Source of the DNA: Comamonas sp. JUb58 | GTDB taxonomy: Bacteria; Pseudomonadota; Gammaproteobacteria; Burkholderiales; Burkholderiaceae_C | NCBI RefSeq assembly: GCF_004364775.1 | Contig: NZ_SOAL01000005.1 | Span: forward strand, 62,001 to 126,000 | Reading direction: 5' to 3' | DNA length: 64,000 nucleotides | Shown here: one piece after another, positions 1 through 8,786 of the stretch | Numbering within the stretch: position 1 is the stretch's first letter | How the letters are laid out: every line of letters begins with the position of its first letter | The notes under the pieces: model-generated | What the model saw: the letters and a program-made list of their open reading frames with translations, nothing else | Told to the model about the DNA's origin: nothing | The model's database searches: none | Position numbers and translations under genes: made by a program

Positions 1-117
1 CACCAAGGCCATGATGGCGAACACCACCATCAGCTCGATCAAGGTAAAGCCTTGATGGGCTGCTGGGCGCTTTGCGGCGCGTAGGTGTCGGCTCAGCCAT
101 GGCAAGGCAGTCGGCAC
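1..117 (-). CDS. gspH: Type II secretion minor pseudopilin GspH, N-terminal part (cut by window edge)
   Basis: Only the first 39 codons lie in the window. The reading frame carries the prepilin signature: a short basic leader, then G|FTLIELMVVFAIMALV, where prepilin peptidase cuts after Gly and the following Phe is N-methylated. The start chosen is GTG at 117, because an in-frame stop lies just upstream and an AGGA ribosome-binding motif sits about 9 bases before it. It follows gspG by about 40 bp on the same strand, the normal gspE-F-G-H order, which is why GspH is preferred over other type IV pilin-like minor pseudopilins. The rest of the gene is outside the window, so the family call rests on the N-terminus and context. 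Confidence 0.75.
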   Translation of the reverse strand, partial: MPTALPWLSRHLRAAKRPAAHQGFTLIELMVVFAIMALV

Positions 118-157
118 GGGGGTTCCTGGTCAGACCAAAAAAGTGGCAGGCGCCGAA

Positions 158-589
158 TTACTGTGCGTTGCGCACGTCGGCGGCTTCGCCTTCGCCGCCT
201 GGCTGGCCATCGGAGCCCAGGGACAGAATCTCCACCCGGCCGCCGTTGTAGCTGTAACGGTAGGGGTTGTTCCAAGGGTCATTGGGCACGCCACCCGACA
301 GGTAGGGGCCGTTCCAACCGCGCACATTGCCCGGCTGCTTGGCCAGCGCGTCCAGACCTTCTTCGGTGGTCGGGTAGCGGCCGGTGTCGAGCTTGAAGAT
401 ATCCAGCGCCTTTTGCAAGTCAGCAATCTGCACGCCTGCCGTCTTGGACTTGGCGCCGCCCAATTGGCTCAGCACCTTGGGGCCGACCAAACCGGCCAGC
501 AGGGTCAGGATGGCCAGCACCACCAGCAGTTCGATCAAGGTAAAACCACGGCTCTTGCGTGGCGACTTTTGGGTGAATAAGGCCTTCAT
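158..589 (-). CDS. gspG: Type II secretion major pseudopilin GspG
   Basis: 143-residue major subunit of the periplasmic pseudopilus that pushes exoproteins through the outer-membrane secretin. Residues 1-14 are a basic leader ending in RG. They are followed by FTLIELLVVLAILTLLAGLV, the class III signal / N-terminal helix with Glu at +5. The C-terminal half has the GspG features DTGRYPTTEEGLDAL, WNGPYL and DPWNNPYRY, which correspond to the calcium-binding loop region. Length is typical. An AAGGAG motif precedes the ATG at 589. It lies 27 bp after gspF and before gspH, so all four gsp genes appear to be one transcript. Confidence 0.96.
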   Translation of the reverse strand: MKALFTQKSPRKSRGFTLIELLVVLAILTLLAGLVGPKVLSQLGGAKSKTAGVQIADLQKALDIFKLDTGRYPTTEEGLDALAKQPGNVRGWNGPYLSGGVPNDPWNNPYRYSYNGGRVEILSLGSDGQPGGEGEAADVRNAQ

Positions 590-616
590 GGCGGGCTCTC
601 CTTGCAGTATTAAAAA

Positions 617-1891
617 TTAAGCAGCCAGATCGTTGACGGACAGAATGCCCATCAAGATAGAAACAATGATGGAGGCAATCATGATGCCCAGTACCAGAAT
701 CAGCACTGGCTCGATCATGGTCAGGGCGCGTTTGATGCCGGTTTCCACCTCGCGGTTCAAAATATTCGACAGCTCCAGCATCATCGAGCCCAGGCGCCCG
801 GTCTCTTCACCGACGCGCACCAGGTTCACCGCCAAGGGCTCGAACACCGTCGTGGTGTTCATCGCCTGCACCATCTTGCCGCCCTCTTTGACGATGGGTG
901 GAATCTTGGCCAGCTCGGCCTGGATCAGGCGGTTGCTGACCGTATCGGTCGCGATATGCAGCGCCGTGAGCAAAGGCACGCCATTGCCCAGCAGGGTGCC
1001 GAGCGAGCGCGAATACAAGGTCAGCTGGTACTTGAGCGCCAGGCGACCCAGAATCGGCATGCGCAGCAACACGCCCTGCCACCACAGCCGGCCCTTGGGT
1101 GAGCGCAGCCAGCTGCGCATCAGGTAGACCACGGCGGCGCCGCCGAGCAAGATGACCCAGCCGTTCTTGCGGAAGGCCTGGCCAATGGTCATCACGATCT
1201 TGGTGGGCGTGGGCAGTGCATCGCCCATATCGGTGAACAGTTTCTCGAACTGCGGCACCACAAAGCCCAGCATCGCAATCAGCGACAGGATCGCCACTGC
1301 CACCAGGATCATCGGGTAGATGGTGGCCGAGACCACGCTTTCCTTGAGCGCGCGCTGGCGCTCCAGGTGTTCCACCAGGCGCTGCAGCACGGCCGACATC
1401 TGGCCGCTGGCCTCGCCCGAGCGCACCATGTTGATGTAGAAATCGCCAAACAGCTCCTGGTGCACCATCAGCGCCTTGGACAGCGGCACGCCGCCCTTGA
1501 CGGCTTCCAGCACGCCGGTCAGCAGCTCGCGCATGCTGTCCTTGAAGGCCATGTCGATCAGCACGCGCAGCGCGTTGTCCAGGGCCAAGCCGGCCTTGAG
1601 CATAATCGACAGCTCCGAGGTCATCGCCAGCACATCGGCCGCCTTGGCCGGGCCCTTTTGCGACTTGGGTGCCTTGGCCTTGCCAATGGCGCTGACAGCA
1701 GCCGGCTTGGCCCCTGCTGCCTTGGCATTGGCCGGCATCAGCGCGGCAGCATCAGCCGCATCCACAATGCGCACCGGCGTGAGCTTTTGCGCGCGCAGGT
1801 GCTTTTGCACGGCCGCCGCATTGGGCGCTTGGAAAGTGCCGCGAACCTGCTCGCCCGCAGCATTGATCGCGTGCCAGGCAAAATCAGCCAT
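617..1891 (-). CDS. gspF: Type II secretion inner-membrane platform protein GspF
   Basis: 424-residue polytopic inner-membrane protein that links the GspE ATPase to the pseudopilus. It begins with a cytoplasmic region (FAWHAINAAGEQVRGTF, typical of GspF/PilC). Two tandem T2SSF domains follow, each ending in membrane helices (about residues 190-215, 240-260 and 385-415). The signatures LSIMLKAGLALDNAL, MVRSGEASGQMSAVL and LVRVGEETGRL mark the repeats. An Ala/Lys-rich linker (about residues 55-85) between the N-terminus and the first domain is longer than in many homologues. The ATG at 1891 overlaps the gspE stop by 8 bp, which suggests translational coupling. Confidence 0.95.
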   Translation of the reverse strand: MADFAWHAINAAGEQVRGTFQAPNAAAVQKHLRAQKLTPVRIVDAADAAALMPANAKAAGAKPAAVSAIGKAKAPKSQKGPAKAADVLAMTSELSIMLKAGLALDNALRVLIDMAFKDSMRELLTGVLEAVKGGVPLSKALMVHQELFGDFYINMVRSGEASGQMSAVLQRLVEHLERQRALKESVVSATIYPMILVAVAILSLIAMLGFVVPQFEKLFTDMGDALPTPTKIVMTIGQAFRKNGWVILLGGAAVVYLMRSWLRSPKGRLWWQGVLLRMPILGRLALKYQLTLYSRSLGTLLGNGVPLLTALHIATDTVSNRLIQAELAKIPPIVKEGGKMVQAMNTTTVFEPLAVNLVRVGEETGRLGSMMLELSNILNREVETGIKRALTMIEPVLILVLGIMIASIIVSILMGILSVNDLAA

Positions 1892-3620
1892 CGATCTGGT
1901 CCTGGGTGACGCGGGCGACTTCGTCCAAGGTGGTCATGCCGGCGGCCACCTTGCGCAGACCGTCCTCGTGCAGGCTCAGCATGCCGGCCTTGGCCGCCAG
2001 GTTGAACAGCTCGTTCGCATCCTTGCCCGCATTGATGGCATTGCGCATCGGCTCGTCGAGCACGAAGAGCTCATGGATGCCGGTACGGCCCTTGTAGCCG
2101 GTCTGGCGGCAGGCATTGCAGCCCACGGCGCGGTAAATGGTTTGGCCCACTTCGCTGAAGCGCGCCAGGCCGGAGCGCTTGCGCACCTCCTCGCCGGGCT
2201 CGTAGGCCTCTTTGCAATTGCTGCACAAGGTACGCACCAGGCGCTGGGCCAGCACCCCGTTCACCGAGGAGGTGATCAGGTAGCTTTCCACCCCCATGTC
2301 CTGCATACGGGTGATAGCGCCAGCGGCGGTGTTGGTGTGCAAGGTCGACAGCACCAAGTGGCCCGTCAGCGCAGACTGCACTGCGATCTGTGCGGTTTCG
2401 CCATCACGCATTTCACCGATCATGATGATGTCCGGGTCCTGGCGCAGGATGGAGCGCAGCGCATTGGCAAAGGTCAGGTTGATCTGGGCATGCACCTGGA
2501 TCTGGTTGATGCCTTCGAGCTGGTACTCGACCGGGTCTTCGACGGTGATGATCTTGTTCTCGAGCGCGTCGATCTTGGACAGCGCTGCATACAGGGTCGT
2601 GGTCTTGCCCGAACCCGTTGGGCCGGTCACCAGCAAAATGCCATGCGGGCGGGCCAGCAGGTCGTTGAACTTGGACAGCGTGTCCTTGGCAAAGCCCATG
2701 GTTTCGAGCTGCAGCCGCACACTGGCGCGGTCGAGCACCCGCATCACGATGCTCTCGCCATGCACGGTGGGCACGGTGGAGACACGCAGGTCGAGCTCGC
2801 GGCCCTTGACGCGGGTCTTGATACGGCCGTCCTGCGGCAGGCGGCGCTCGGCAATGTCCAGATGCGCCATCAGCTTGACGCGCGAGCCCACGGCCGCAGA
2901 CAGGCGAGGCGGCACCAGCTCACCGGGGTGGATCACGCCGTCGACCCGGTAGCGCACATGCAGACCATCGTCAAAAGGCTCGAGGTGGATATCGGAGGCG
3001 CGCAGGTCGGTCACCTTGCCAATGATGCTGTTGACGAGGCGAATCACCGGCGCCTCGCTGGCCAGGTCCTTCAGATGCTCGACAAAATCGCCCACATCGG
3101 AGCCATCGCCAAACATGTCGTCGCCGTCATCTTCCTCGGCTTCGGGCTCAGGTTCCTGCAGGGCTTTTTCAATATCAGCCTGCAGTGCCAGGTGCGGGCG
3201 AATCTGCAGCCCGGTCGACATTTGCAGCGCCTTGATGACAAAGGGATCCTGGGGCGAGGCCATGGCCACATCCAGCACGCCGTCTTGCAACTGCAAGGGA
3301 AAGACATGCTGCGAATGCTGGAACTCGGGCATCAGGCCCGGCACGCTGACCGCTTCCGCAGGGAAATCCGTGCCCAAGGTATAGGGTATCCGCAGCTGGG
3401 TCGCCAGGGCCTGCATCAGGTCTGGCTCGGAGACCAGGCCCAGCTGCACCAGCACCTGGCCGATGAGGCTGCCCATCTCCTGCTGCGCCTGCAGCGCACG
3501 CTCCAGATCGCGTGGCGACAGCTTGCCCGCCTGCACCAGCATCTCGCCCAGCAAGGGGCGGCGCCCGGGCTCGGTGGCCAGGGCTGCATCGCTGAAATCG
3601 TCAATAGTGCTGCTGCTCAT
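1884..3620 (-). CDS. gspE: Type II secretion ATPase GspE
   Basis: 578-residue cytoplasmic hexameric ATPase that powers pseudopilus assembly. In order: an N-terminal GspE-N / MshEN-type region (about 20-150), an acidic linker (about 156-175), and the ATPase core. Visible motifs are Walker A GPTGSGKTTT (about 333-342), the Asp box near EDPVEYQLEGINQ, Walker B DPDIIMIGEMRD (about 395-406) and the His box LSTLHTN. A tetracysteine zinc site is formed by CSNC (466/469) and CNAC (501/504), as expected for GspE rather than PilT. It is the first gene of gspE-F-G-H inside the window. The 109 bp upstream hold a small inverted repeat at 3678-3696 but no clear promoter. Confidence 0.96.
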   Translation of the reverse strand: MSSSTIDDFSDAALATEPGRRPLLGEMLVQAGKLSPRDLERALQAQQEMGSLIGQVLVQLGLVSEPDLMQALATQLRIPYTLGTDFPAEAVSVPGLMPEFQHSQHVFPLQLQDGVLDVAMASPQDPFVIKALQMSTGLQIRPHLALQADIEKALQEPEPEAEEDDGDDMFGDGSDVGDFVEHLKDLASEAPVIRLVNSIIGKVTDLRASDIHLEPFDDGLHVRYRVDGVIHPGELVPPRLSAAVGSRVKLMAHLDIAERRLPQDGRIKTRVKGRELDLRVSTVPTVHGESIVMRVLDRASVRLQLETMGFAKDTLSKFNDLLARPHGILLVTGPTGSGKTTTLYAALSKIDALENKIITVEDPVEYQLEGINQIQVHAQINLTFANALRSILRQDPDIIMIGEMRDGETAQIAVQSALTGHLVLSTLHTNTAAGAITRMQDMGVESYLITSSVNGVLAQRLVRTLCSNCKEAYEPGEEVRKRSGLARFSEVGQTIYRAVGCNACRQTGYKGRTGIHELFVLDEPMRNAINAGKDANELFNLAAKAGMLSLHEDGLRKVAAGMTTLDEVARVTQDQIDG

Positions 3621-3729
3621 GCGTCTATGGTCTCAAAGGCCTATGACAGGCGTAGTGTTCATCCCCTTAGCCTATAGGGCACCCAGTGTAGGTGCCAGGT
3701 ATGGGAGACAAATGGGAGGAAAGGCAAAC

Positions 3730-4278
3730 TCAGGCAAAAAAATCGGCCTCGGCAAAGGCCTTGCCCTGCTGGTCCTTGGCCGACAGCTGTGGCTCCAGAC
3801 CGTTCAACTGCCAGTCAATCGACAACTGTGCATCATTCCAGATAATGCAGCGCTCGTGGGCCGGCGCGTAGTAATCTGTTGTTTTGTATAGAAACTCAGC
3901 CGTTTCGCTGAAGACCACAAAGCCATGGGCAAAGCCTGGCGGCACCCACAGCTGGCGTTGGTTGTCTTCGCTCAACTCCACCGCTACCCATTGGCCAAAG
4001 CGGGCCGAGCTTTTGCGGATATCCACGGCCACATCCAGCACCCGGCCCTGCGCCACGCGCACCAGCTTGCCCTGTGCCTGCTCCACCTGGTAGTGCAGGC
4101 CGCGCAGCACACCGCGGCTGCTCTTGCTGTGGTTGTCCTGCACAAAGTCATAGTGCCGGCCCACCGCCGCATCAAAGGCCTGCTGGTTGAAGCTCTCGTA
4201 GAAAAAGCCGCGCGCGTCGCCAAACACCTTAGGCTCGATGATCTTGACCTCGGGCAGGGCCGTATCGATGACTTGCAT
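3730..4278 (-). CDS. rmlC: dTDP-4-dehydrorhamnose 3,5-epimerase
   Basis: 182-residue cupin enzyme that epimerises C3 and C5 of dTDP-4-keto-6-deoxy-D-glucose, the third step of dTDP-L-rhamnose synthesis. Diagnostic stretches are KVFGDARGFFYESFN at the N-terminus, VLRGLHYQ with the catalytic histidine, VDIRKSSARFGQWV, and WVPPGFAHGFVV. The start is the ATG at 4278, four bases after the rmlA stop, with AGGAG just before it. A longer in-frame start upstream would run through rmlA sequence and is rejected. Length is standard. It is the last gene of rmlBDAC and supplies precursor for the surface polysaccharide presumably exported by the Wzm/Wzt pair nearby. Confidence 0.96.
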   Translation of the reverse strand: MQVIDTALPEVKIIEPKVFGDARGFFYESFNQQAFDAAVGRHYDFVQDNHSKSSRGVLRGLHYQVEQAQGKLVRVAQGRVLDVAVDIRKSSARFGQWVAVELSEDNQRQLWVPPGFAHGFVVFSETAEFLYKTTDYYAPAHERCIIWNDAQLSIDWQLNGLEPQLSAKDQQGKAFAEADFFA

Positions 4279-4282
4279 GGCC

Positions 4283-5173
4283 TTACTCCTTGGGTTCCTG
4301 CAGCAGGCGCTGCAGGTACTGGCCGTAGCCGTTCTTGGCCAAGGGCTTGGCCAGTGCAGCCAGCTGCGCATCGTCGATGTAGCCGCTGCGCCAGGCAATC
4401 TCTTCCGGGCAGGCGATCTTCAAGCCCTGGCGGCTTTCCAGGGTGGCGATGAACTGGCCGGCATCCAGCAGGCTGTCATGCGTGCCGGTATCGAGCCAGG
4501 CATAGCCCCGGCCCATGATCTCCACACTCAACTGGCCTTTTTCCAGGTACAAGCGGTTCAGATCGGTGATCTCCAGCTCGCCGCGTGGCGAGGGCTTGAG
4601 GCTCTTGGCCAGCTCCACCACCTGGCTGTCATAGAAATACAGGCCGGTCACTGCATAGTTGCTCTTAGGCTTGGCTGGCTTCTCTTCCAGCGACAGCACC
4701 TTGCCCTGCTTGTCAAAGTCGGCCACGCCATAGCGCTCAGGATCGGTCACATGGTAGGCAAAGACGCTGGAGCCCGTATCGCGCTGCATTGCGCTGGCCA
4801 GCAGCTTGTGGAAATCATGGCCGTAGAAGATGTTGTCGCCCAGCACCAGCGCACTCGGTGCACCGGCCAGGAAGTCTTCGCCAATCAAAAAGGCCTGCGC
4901 CAGTCCATCCGGGCTGGGCTGCACTGCGTATTCCAGGTGGATGCCCCACTGGCTGCCATCGCCCAGCAGCTGCTCGAAGCGCGGCGTGTCCTGCGGCGTG
5001 CTGATGATCAGGATTTCTTTGATCCCCGCCAGCATCAAGGTGGTCAGCGGGTAGTAAATCATCGGCTTGTCGTACACCGGCAGCAGTTGCTTGCTGACCG
5101 CCAGGGTTGCCGGGTGCAGGCGGGTGCCGGAGCCGCCCGCCAAAATGATGCCTTTGCGTGCTTGCACTGTCAT
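4283..5173 (-). CDS. rmlA: Glucose-1-phosphate thymidylyltransferase
   Basis: 296-residue nucleotidyltransferase making dTDP-glucose from dTTP and glucose-1-phosphate, the entry step to dTDP-L-rhamnose. The N-terminus [15 protein letters not shown] is the nucleotide-binding signature. It is followed by [31 protein letters not shown] and [10 protein letters not shown], all characteristic of RmlA. The ATG at 5173 is chosen because it follows the rmlD stop by 2 bp and begins at the conserved N-terminus; the long upstream extension is rmlD sequence in another frame. The protein has the usual length with the C-terminal allosteric helix region intact. Confidence 0.97.
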   Translation of the reverse strand: MTVQARKGIILAGGSGTRLHPATLAVSKQLLPVYDKPMIYYPLTTLMLAGIKEILIISTPQDTPRFEQLLGDGSQWGIHLEYAVQPSPDGLAQAFLIGEDFLAGAPSALVLGDNIFYGHDFHKLLASAMQRDTGSSVFAYHVTDPERYGVADFDKQGKVLSLEEKPAKPKSNYAVTGLYFYDSQVVELAKSLKPSPRGELEITDLNRLYLEKGQLSVEIMGRGYAWLDTGTHDSLLDAGQFIATLESRQGLKIACPEEIAWRSGYIDDAQLAALAKPLAKNGYGQYLQRLLQEPKE

Positions 5174-5175
5174 GT

Positions 5176-6069
5176 TCAGAGAATCTCCTGCAGCATGCGT
5201 TGCACGCCGGTCTGCCAATCGGGCAAATCCAGTGCAAAGCGCTGCTGCAATTTGTGGGTGTTCAAACGGGAATTGTGAGGGCGGCGCGCCGGTGTCGGGA
5301 AAGCCGAGGTGTCGACCGCCTGCACTTCCTGCGCGGTGAAATTCAGCGCAGGGTTGATCTTGCGCGCCGTCTCCAGCACAAAGCGGGCATAGCGGTTCCA
5401 TGTGGTTTCGCCACCCGCCACCAGGTGGTAGATGCCGCTCAGGTCGTCACCCGATGCCATGGCCGTACGCAGCGCATGCGCGGTCACATCGGCAATCAGG
5501 TCGGCACCGGTGGGCGCGCCCCACTGGTCGTCGATGACGGCCAGCTTGTCGCGCTCCTGCGCCAGGCGCAGCATGGTCTTGGCAAAGTTGCCACCGCGCG
5601 CGGCATAGACCCAGCTGGTGCGAAAAACAAGGTGCTTCACGCCGCTGGCGGCGATCTGCTGCTCGCCTTCGAGCTTGGTCTGGCCATAGACGGACAGCGG
5701 GCCGGTGGCCTGCTCCTCTTGCCAGGGCTGGTCGCCACCGCCATCAAAGACATAGTCAGTGCTGTAGTGCACCAGCCAGGCGCCCAGCGCCTGGGCCTCG
5801 CGCGCCAGCACGCCCACCGCCTCGGCATTGATGGTACGGGCGGCCTCGGGCTCGCTCTCGGCCTTGTCCACAGCGGTATAGGCCGCCGCGTTGACGATCA
5901 CATCGGGCGCCAGCGTACGCACGGTTTCGGCCAGCGCCTCGGGGCGCAGCAGGTCACCGCAGAGCGGGTCGCTGGCGCGGTCCAGCGCCATCACCTCGCC
6001 CAGCGGCAGCAGGCTGCGTTGCAGCTCCCAACCGACCTGGCCGTTCTTGCCCAACAACAGTATTTTCAT
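5176..6069 (-). CDS. rmlD: dTDP-4-dehydrorhamnose reductase
   Basis: 297-residue extended-SDR enzyme that reduces dTDP-4-keto-L-rhamnose to dTDP-L-rhamnose with NAD(P)H, the final pathway step. Visible features are the N-terminal Rossmann motif [35 protein letters not shown] and the catalytic YGQTK (Tyr-x-x-x-Lys), then [14 protein letters not shown]. Length matches the family. It lies between rmlB (60 bp away) and rmlA (2 bp away), giving the gene order rmlB-D-A-C. Confidence 0.96.
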   Translation of the reverse strand: MKILLLGKNGQVGWELQRSLLPLGEVMALDRASDPLCGDLLRPEALAETVRTLAPDVIVNAAAYTAVDKAESEPEAARTINAEAVGVLAREAQALGAWLVHYSTDYVFDGGGDQPWQEEQATGPLSVYGQTKLEGEQQIAASGVKHLVFRTSWVYAARGGNFAKTMLRLAQERDKLAVIDDQWGAPTGADLIADVTAHALRTAMASGDDLSGIYHLVAGGETTWNRYARFVLETARKINPALNFTAQEVQAVDTSAFPTPARRPHNSRLNTHKLQQRFALDLPDWQTGVQRMLQEIL

Positions 6070-6128
6070 CGCATCGTCCTGTCAGGCAGCCCCGGCATGC
6101 AGATACCAGGCCCGCCTCGCTAGCGCCC

Positions 6129-7184
6129 TCAGGCGTACTGCTTGCTGACCCAGTCCTTGTAGTCACCCGACTGCACCTGGGCCACCCAGTCCTGGTGGTC
6201 CAGGTACCACTGCACGGTCTTGCGGATGCCGCTGTCAAAGGTTTCTGCCGGCTTCCAGCCCAGCTCCTTCTCCAGCTTGCGCGCATCTATCGCATAGCGG
6301 CGGTCATGGCCGGGGCGGTCCTTCACATAGCTGATCTGCTCGGCATAGGACTGGCCATCGGCGCGTGGGCGCTGTGCATCGAGCAGGCTGCAGACATGCT
6401 TGACGATCTCGATATTGGGCATCTCGTTCCAGCCGCCCACGTTGTAGGTCTCGCCCAGGCGGCCCGCTTCCAGCACACGGCGGATGGCGCTGCAGTGGTC
6501 CTTGACATAGAGCCAGTCACGGATCTGCATGCCGTCGCCATACACCGGCAGGTTCTTGCCCGCCAGCGCGTTGACGATCATCAGCGGGATCAGCTTCTCG
6601 GGGAAGTGGTAGGGGCCGTAGTTGTTCGAGCAGTTGGTGGTCAGCACCGGCAGGCCATAGGTGTGGAACCAGGCACGCACCAGGTGGTCGCTGGCCGCCT
6701 TGCTGGCGCTGTAGGGGCTGTTGGGCTCGAAGTTATGGGTTTCGCTGAAGGCCGGGTCATCCTTCTCCAGGCTGCCGTAGACCTCGTCGGTCGATACATG
6801 CAGAAATCGGAAACCGGTCTTGCGCTCGCCCTCCAGGCCGCTCCAGTAGGCGCGGGTAGCCTCCAGCAGGCGCAGGGTACCGACCACATTGGTCTGGATG
6901 AAATCCTCGGGGCCATGGATCGAACGGTCCACATGGCTTTCAGCCGCAAAGTGCACGATGGCGCGCGGCTGGTGCTCGGCCAGCAGGCGGTCGAGCAGCG
7001 CACGGTCACCAATATCGCCGTGGACAAAATGGTGGCGGCTGTCGCCCTGCAGGCTTGCCAAGTTATGCAGATTGCCTGCGTAGGTCAGCTTGTCGAGATT
7101 GACCACCGGCTCATCCGAATCCGCCAGCCAGTCCAACACAAAATTCGAGCCGATAAAGCCGGCGCCTCCGGTGACGAGAATCAT
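6129..7184 (-). CDS. rmlB: dTDP-glucose 4,6-dehydratase
   Basis: 351-residue extended-SDR enzyme that converts dTDP-glucose to dTDP-4-keto-6-deoxyglucose. Motifs seen are [15 protein letters not shown] (NAD-binding), [23 protein letters not shown] with the Asp-Glu dehydratase pair, the catalytic YSASK (Tyr-x-x-x-Lys), and [14 protein letters not shown]. All are complete and in normal spacing. It is the promoter-proximal gene of rmlBDAC; the 113 bp between it and coaX upstream probably hold the operon promoter, though no clear -35/-10 pair was identified. Confidence 0.97.
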   Translation of the reverse strand: MILVTGGAGFIGSNFVLDWLADSDEPVVNLDKLTYAGNLHNLASLQGDSRHHFVHGDIGDRALLDRLLAEHQPRAIVHFAAESHVDRSIHGPEDFIQTNVVGTLRLLEATRAYWSGLEGERKTGFRFLHVSTDEVYGSLEKDDPAFSETHNFEPNSPYSASKAASDHLVRAWFHTYGLPVLTTNCSNNYGPYHFPEKLIPLMIVNALAGKNLPVYGDGMQIRDWLYVKDHCSAIRRVLEAGRLGETYNVGGWNEMPNIEIVKHVCSLLDAQRPRADGQSYAEQISYVKDRPGHDRRYAIDARKLEKELGWKPAETFDSGIRKTVQWYLDHQDWVAQVQSGDYKDWVSKQYA

Positions 7185-7297
7185 GGTCAGTACAGGTAGT
7201 TCAACAAATAACCGTCCATTATCGCATTGCCCTTCCGTCGCACCGCCGGGCCTTGGCCAATCCGGGGGCTATCGCTGTAACGGCATGTGGATAAGTG

Positions 7298-8080
7298 TCA
7301 GGCCTTCGAACCAAAACGGCTGTGGGCGATATGCAGCAGGCCGTCAAAAATCAGGTTCTCCACCAGCTCGAAGGGCCGTGTCATGCTGGGCATCATCTTC
7401 CAGCCGGCACCACCGGTCATCACACAGGCTGGCTCCTGGCCACAGTGGGCCATCACATGCTGCACCATGCGCTCGACCGCGCCGGCAATCGCATAGGTGC
7501 CGCCGCTGGTCAGCGCATCGCTGGTGTTGGTGGGGAAAGGCCGCACCTCGCCGGTCGGTACATGCAGGCCGGCAGTGCCCGACTCCAGCGCCTTGAGCAT
7601 GATGCCGTGGCCCGGCAGGATCAGTCCGCCCAGAAACTTGCCATCGGCATCGATGGCTTCCACCGTGACCGCCGTGCCCACCATGACCACCACCACCGGG
7701 CGCTGGCGCCCCTGGGCCAGCACATGGTGCCAGGCGCCCACCATGGCCACCCAGCGGTCCGTGCCCAGGCGGCTGGGGTGGTCATAGCCATTGGTCAGGC
7801 CCGCCTCGGCGTTGGAGGACACCACCCAGTTGGGCGCCAGATCCCAGATATCCATCTGCGTCTGTACCCGGCGGCGCACCACATCGCCAGCCACCACGCA
7901 GCCCAGCATGTGCCGGGGCTCGGGCAGCTCGGCCCAGCTGCCTTCCGCCAGGCGCTCGATGTTGTCCAAAAACTCCACGCCATGGGCCAGCACAGCGGCG
8001 CCAGGTTGAGCTGCGTCATACATCGCCCACTTGAGGCGCGTGTTCCCTATGTCGATGGCCAGAAAATGCATGGGCGGCAT
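7298..8080 (-). CDS. coaX: Type III pantothenate kinase
   Basis: About 260 residues. It phosphorylates pantothenate in the first step of coenzyme A synthesis; type III enzymes need a monovalent cation and are not feedback-inhibited by CoA. The N-terminal phosphate-binding motif [13 protein letters not shown], the [11 protein letters not shown] region, [25 protein letters not shown] and TSDALTSGG match CoaX. Two nearby ATGs are possible (8080 and 8071). The one at 8080 is chosen because AAGG lies 6 bases upstream, but the core family N-terminus begins at the second. It stands alone between rmlB and the divergent kbp gene. Confidence 0.93.
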   Translation of the reverse strand: MPPMHFLAIDIGNTRLKWAMYDAAQPGAAVLAHGVEFLDNIERLAEGSWAELPEPRHMLGCVVAGDVVRRRVQTQMDIWDLAPNWVVSSNAEAGLTNGYDHPSRLGTDRWVAMVGAWHHVLAQGRQRPVVVVMVGTAVTVEAIDADGKFLGGLILPGHGIMLKALESGTAGLHVPTGEVRPFPTNTSDALTSGGTYAIAGAVERMVQHVMAHCGQEPACVMTGGAGWKMMPSMTRPFELVENLIFDGLLHIAHSRFGSKA

Positions 8081-8247
8081 TATCGGCCTTTTTACCCGCC
8101 CGCCTTGTTGCAGGTGCAACAACCTGGGGCGCCAGAGTCATCCCGGCGCCACTGTGAATTATTTTCAAGCGGCGCCGTCTGACTTCATGGCGCATCCAAA
8201 CCCCTTTATATTGATCCCTTCCTGTAACCAACCCTCTAGGAGTCACC

Positions 8248-8712
8248 ATGGGACTGTTCAGCTTTATCAAGGAAGCCGGCGAAAAATTGTTTGGCGGCAA
8301 GGACGCTGCTGCCGCCACGGCACCGCAAGACCTGAACGCTGCAGCTGGCGCAGCCATCGAGAAGTACATCAGCACCCAGAACCTGGGCGTGTCCGATGTG
8401 AAAGTGGCCTTTGATGCTGGCAAAGTGACGGTGACCGGTGTGGCCCCCACCCAGGCGGCGAAGGAGAAAGTCACGCTGTGCTGCGGCAATGTCTCCAGCG
8501 TCAGCGATGTGACCAACAACATGACCGTCACCAACCCCGAGCCAGAAGCCAAGTACTACGACGTGGTCTCGGGCGACACGCTGTCGGCCATCTCCAAGAA
8601 GATGTATGGCGATGCCAACAAGTACATGACCATCTTCGAAGCCAACAAGCCCATGCTGAGCGACCCCAACAAGATCTACCCCGGCCAGAAGCTGCGCATT
8701 CCTGCGCTGTAA
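8248..8712 (+). CDS. kbp: BON-LysM potassium-binding protein Kbp (YgaU family)
   Basis: 154 residues with no signal peptide. The N-terminus MGLFSFIKEAGEKLFGG is the short helical lead seen in YgaU. A BON domain (about residues 30-95, with KVTVTGVAPTQAAKEKV) is followed by a LysM domain (about 101-152, YYDVVSGDTLSAISKKMYGD to KIYPGQKLRIP). In E. coli this two-domain protein is a cytoplasmic K+ sensor needed for normal growth at high K+; that role is taken from the family. AGGAG precedes the ATG. It is a single gene ended by a strong bidirectional terminator. Confidence 0.93.
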   Translation: MGLFSFIKEAGEKLFGGKDAAAATAPQDLNAAAGAAIEKYISTQNLGVSDVKVAFDAGKVTVTGVAPTQAAKEKVTLCCGNVSSVSDVTNNMTVTNPEPEAKYYDVVSGDTLSAISKKMYGDANKYMTIFEANKPMLSDPNKIYPGQKLRIPAL

Positions 8713-8729
8713 TCAAGCCAACCTGTCAT

Positions 8730-8769
8730 AAAAAATCCCGCACACGGCTTGGCCGGTGCGGGATTTTTT
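8730..8769. terminator. Bidirectional rho-independent terminator
   Basis: A 14-bp perfect stem (8730-8743 with 8756-8769) encloses a 12-base loop. One arm ends in six A and the other in six T, so it can end transcription of kbp (+) and of the convergent polysaccharide locus (-). Confidence 0.9.
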
Positions 8770-8786
8770 GCATCCAGGCTGGCGGC

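Noticed and set aside
1476..3677. 733-residue plus-strand frame over gspE-gspF
   Set aside because: Antisense to two certain genes; composition typical of a shadow frame.
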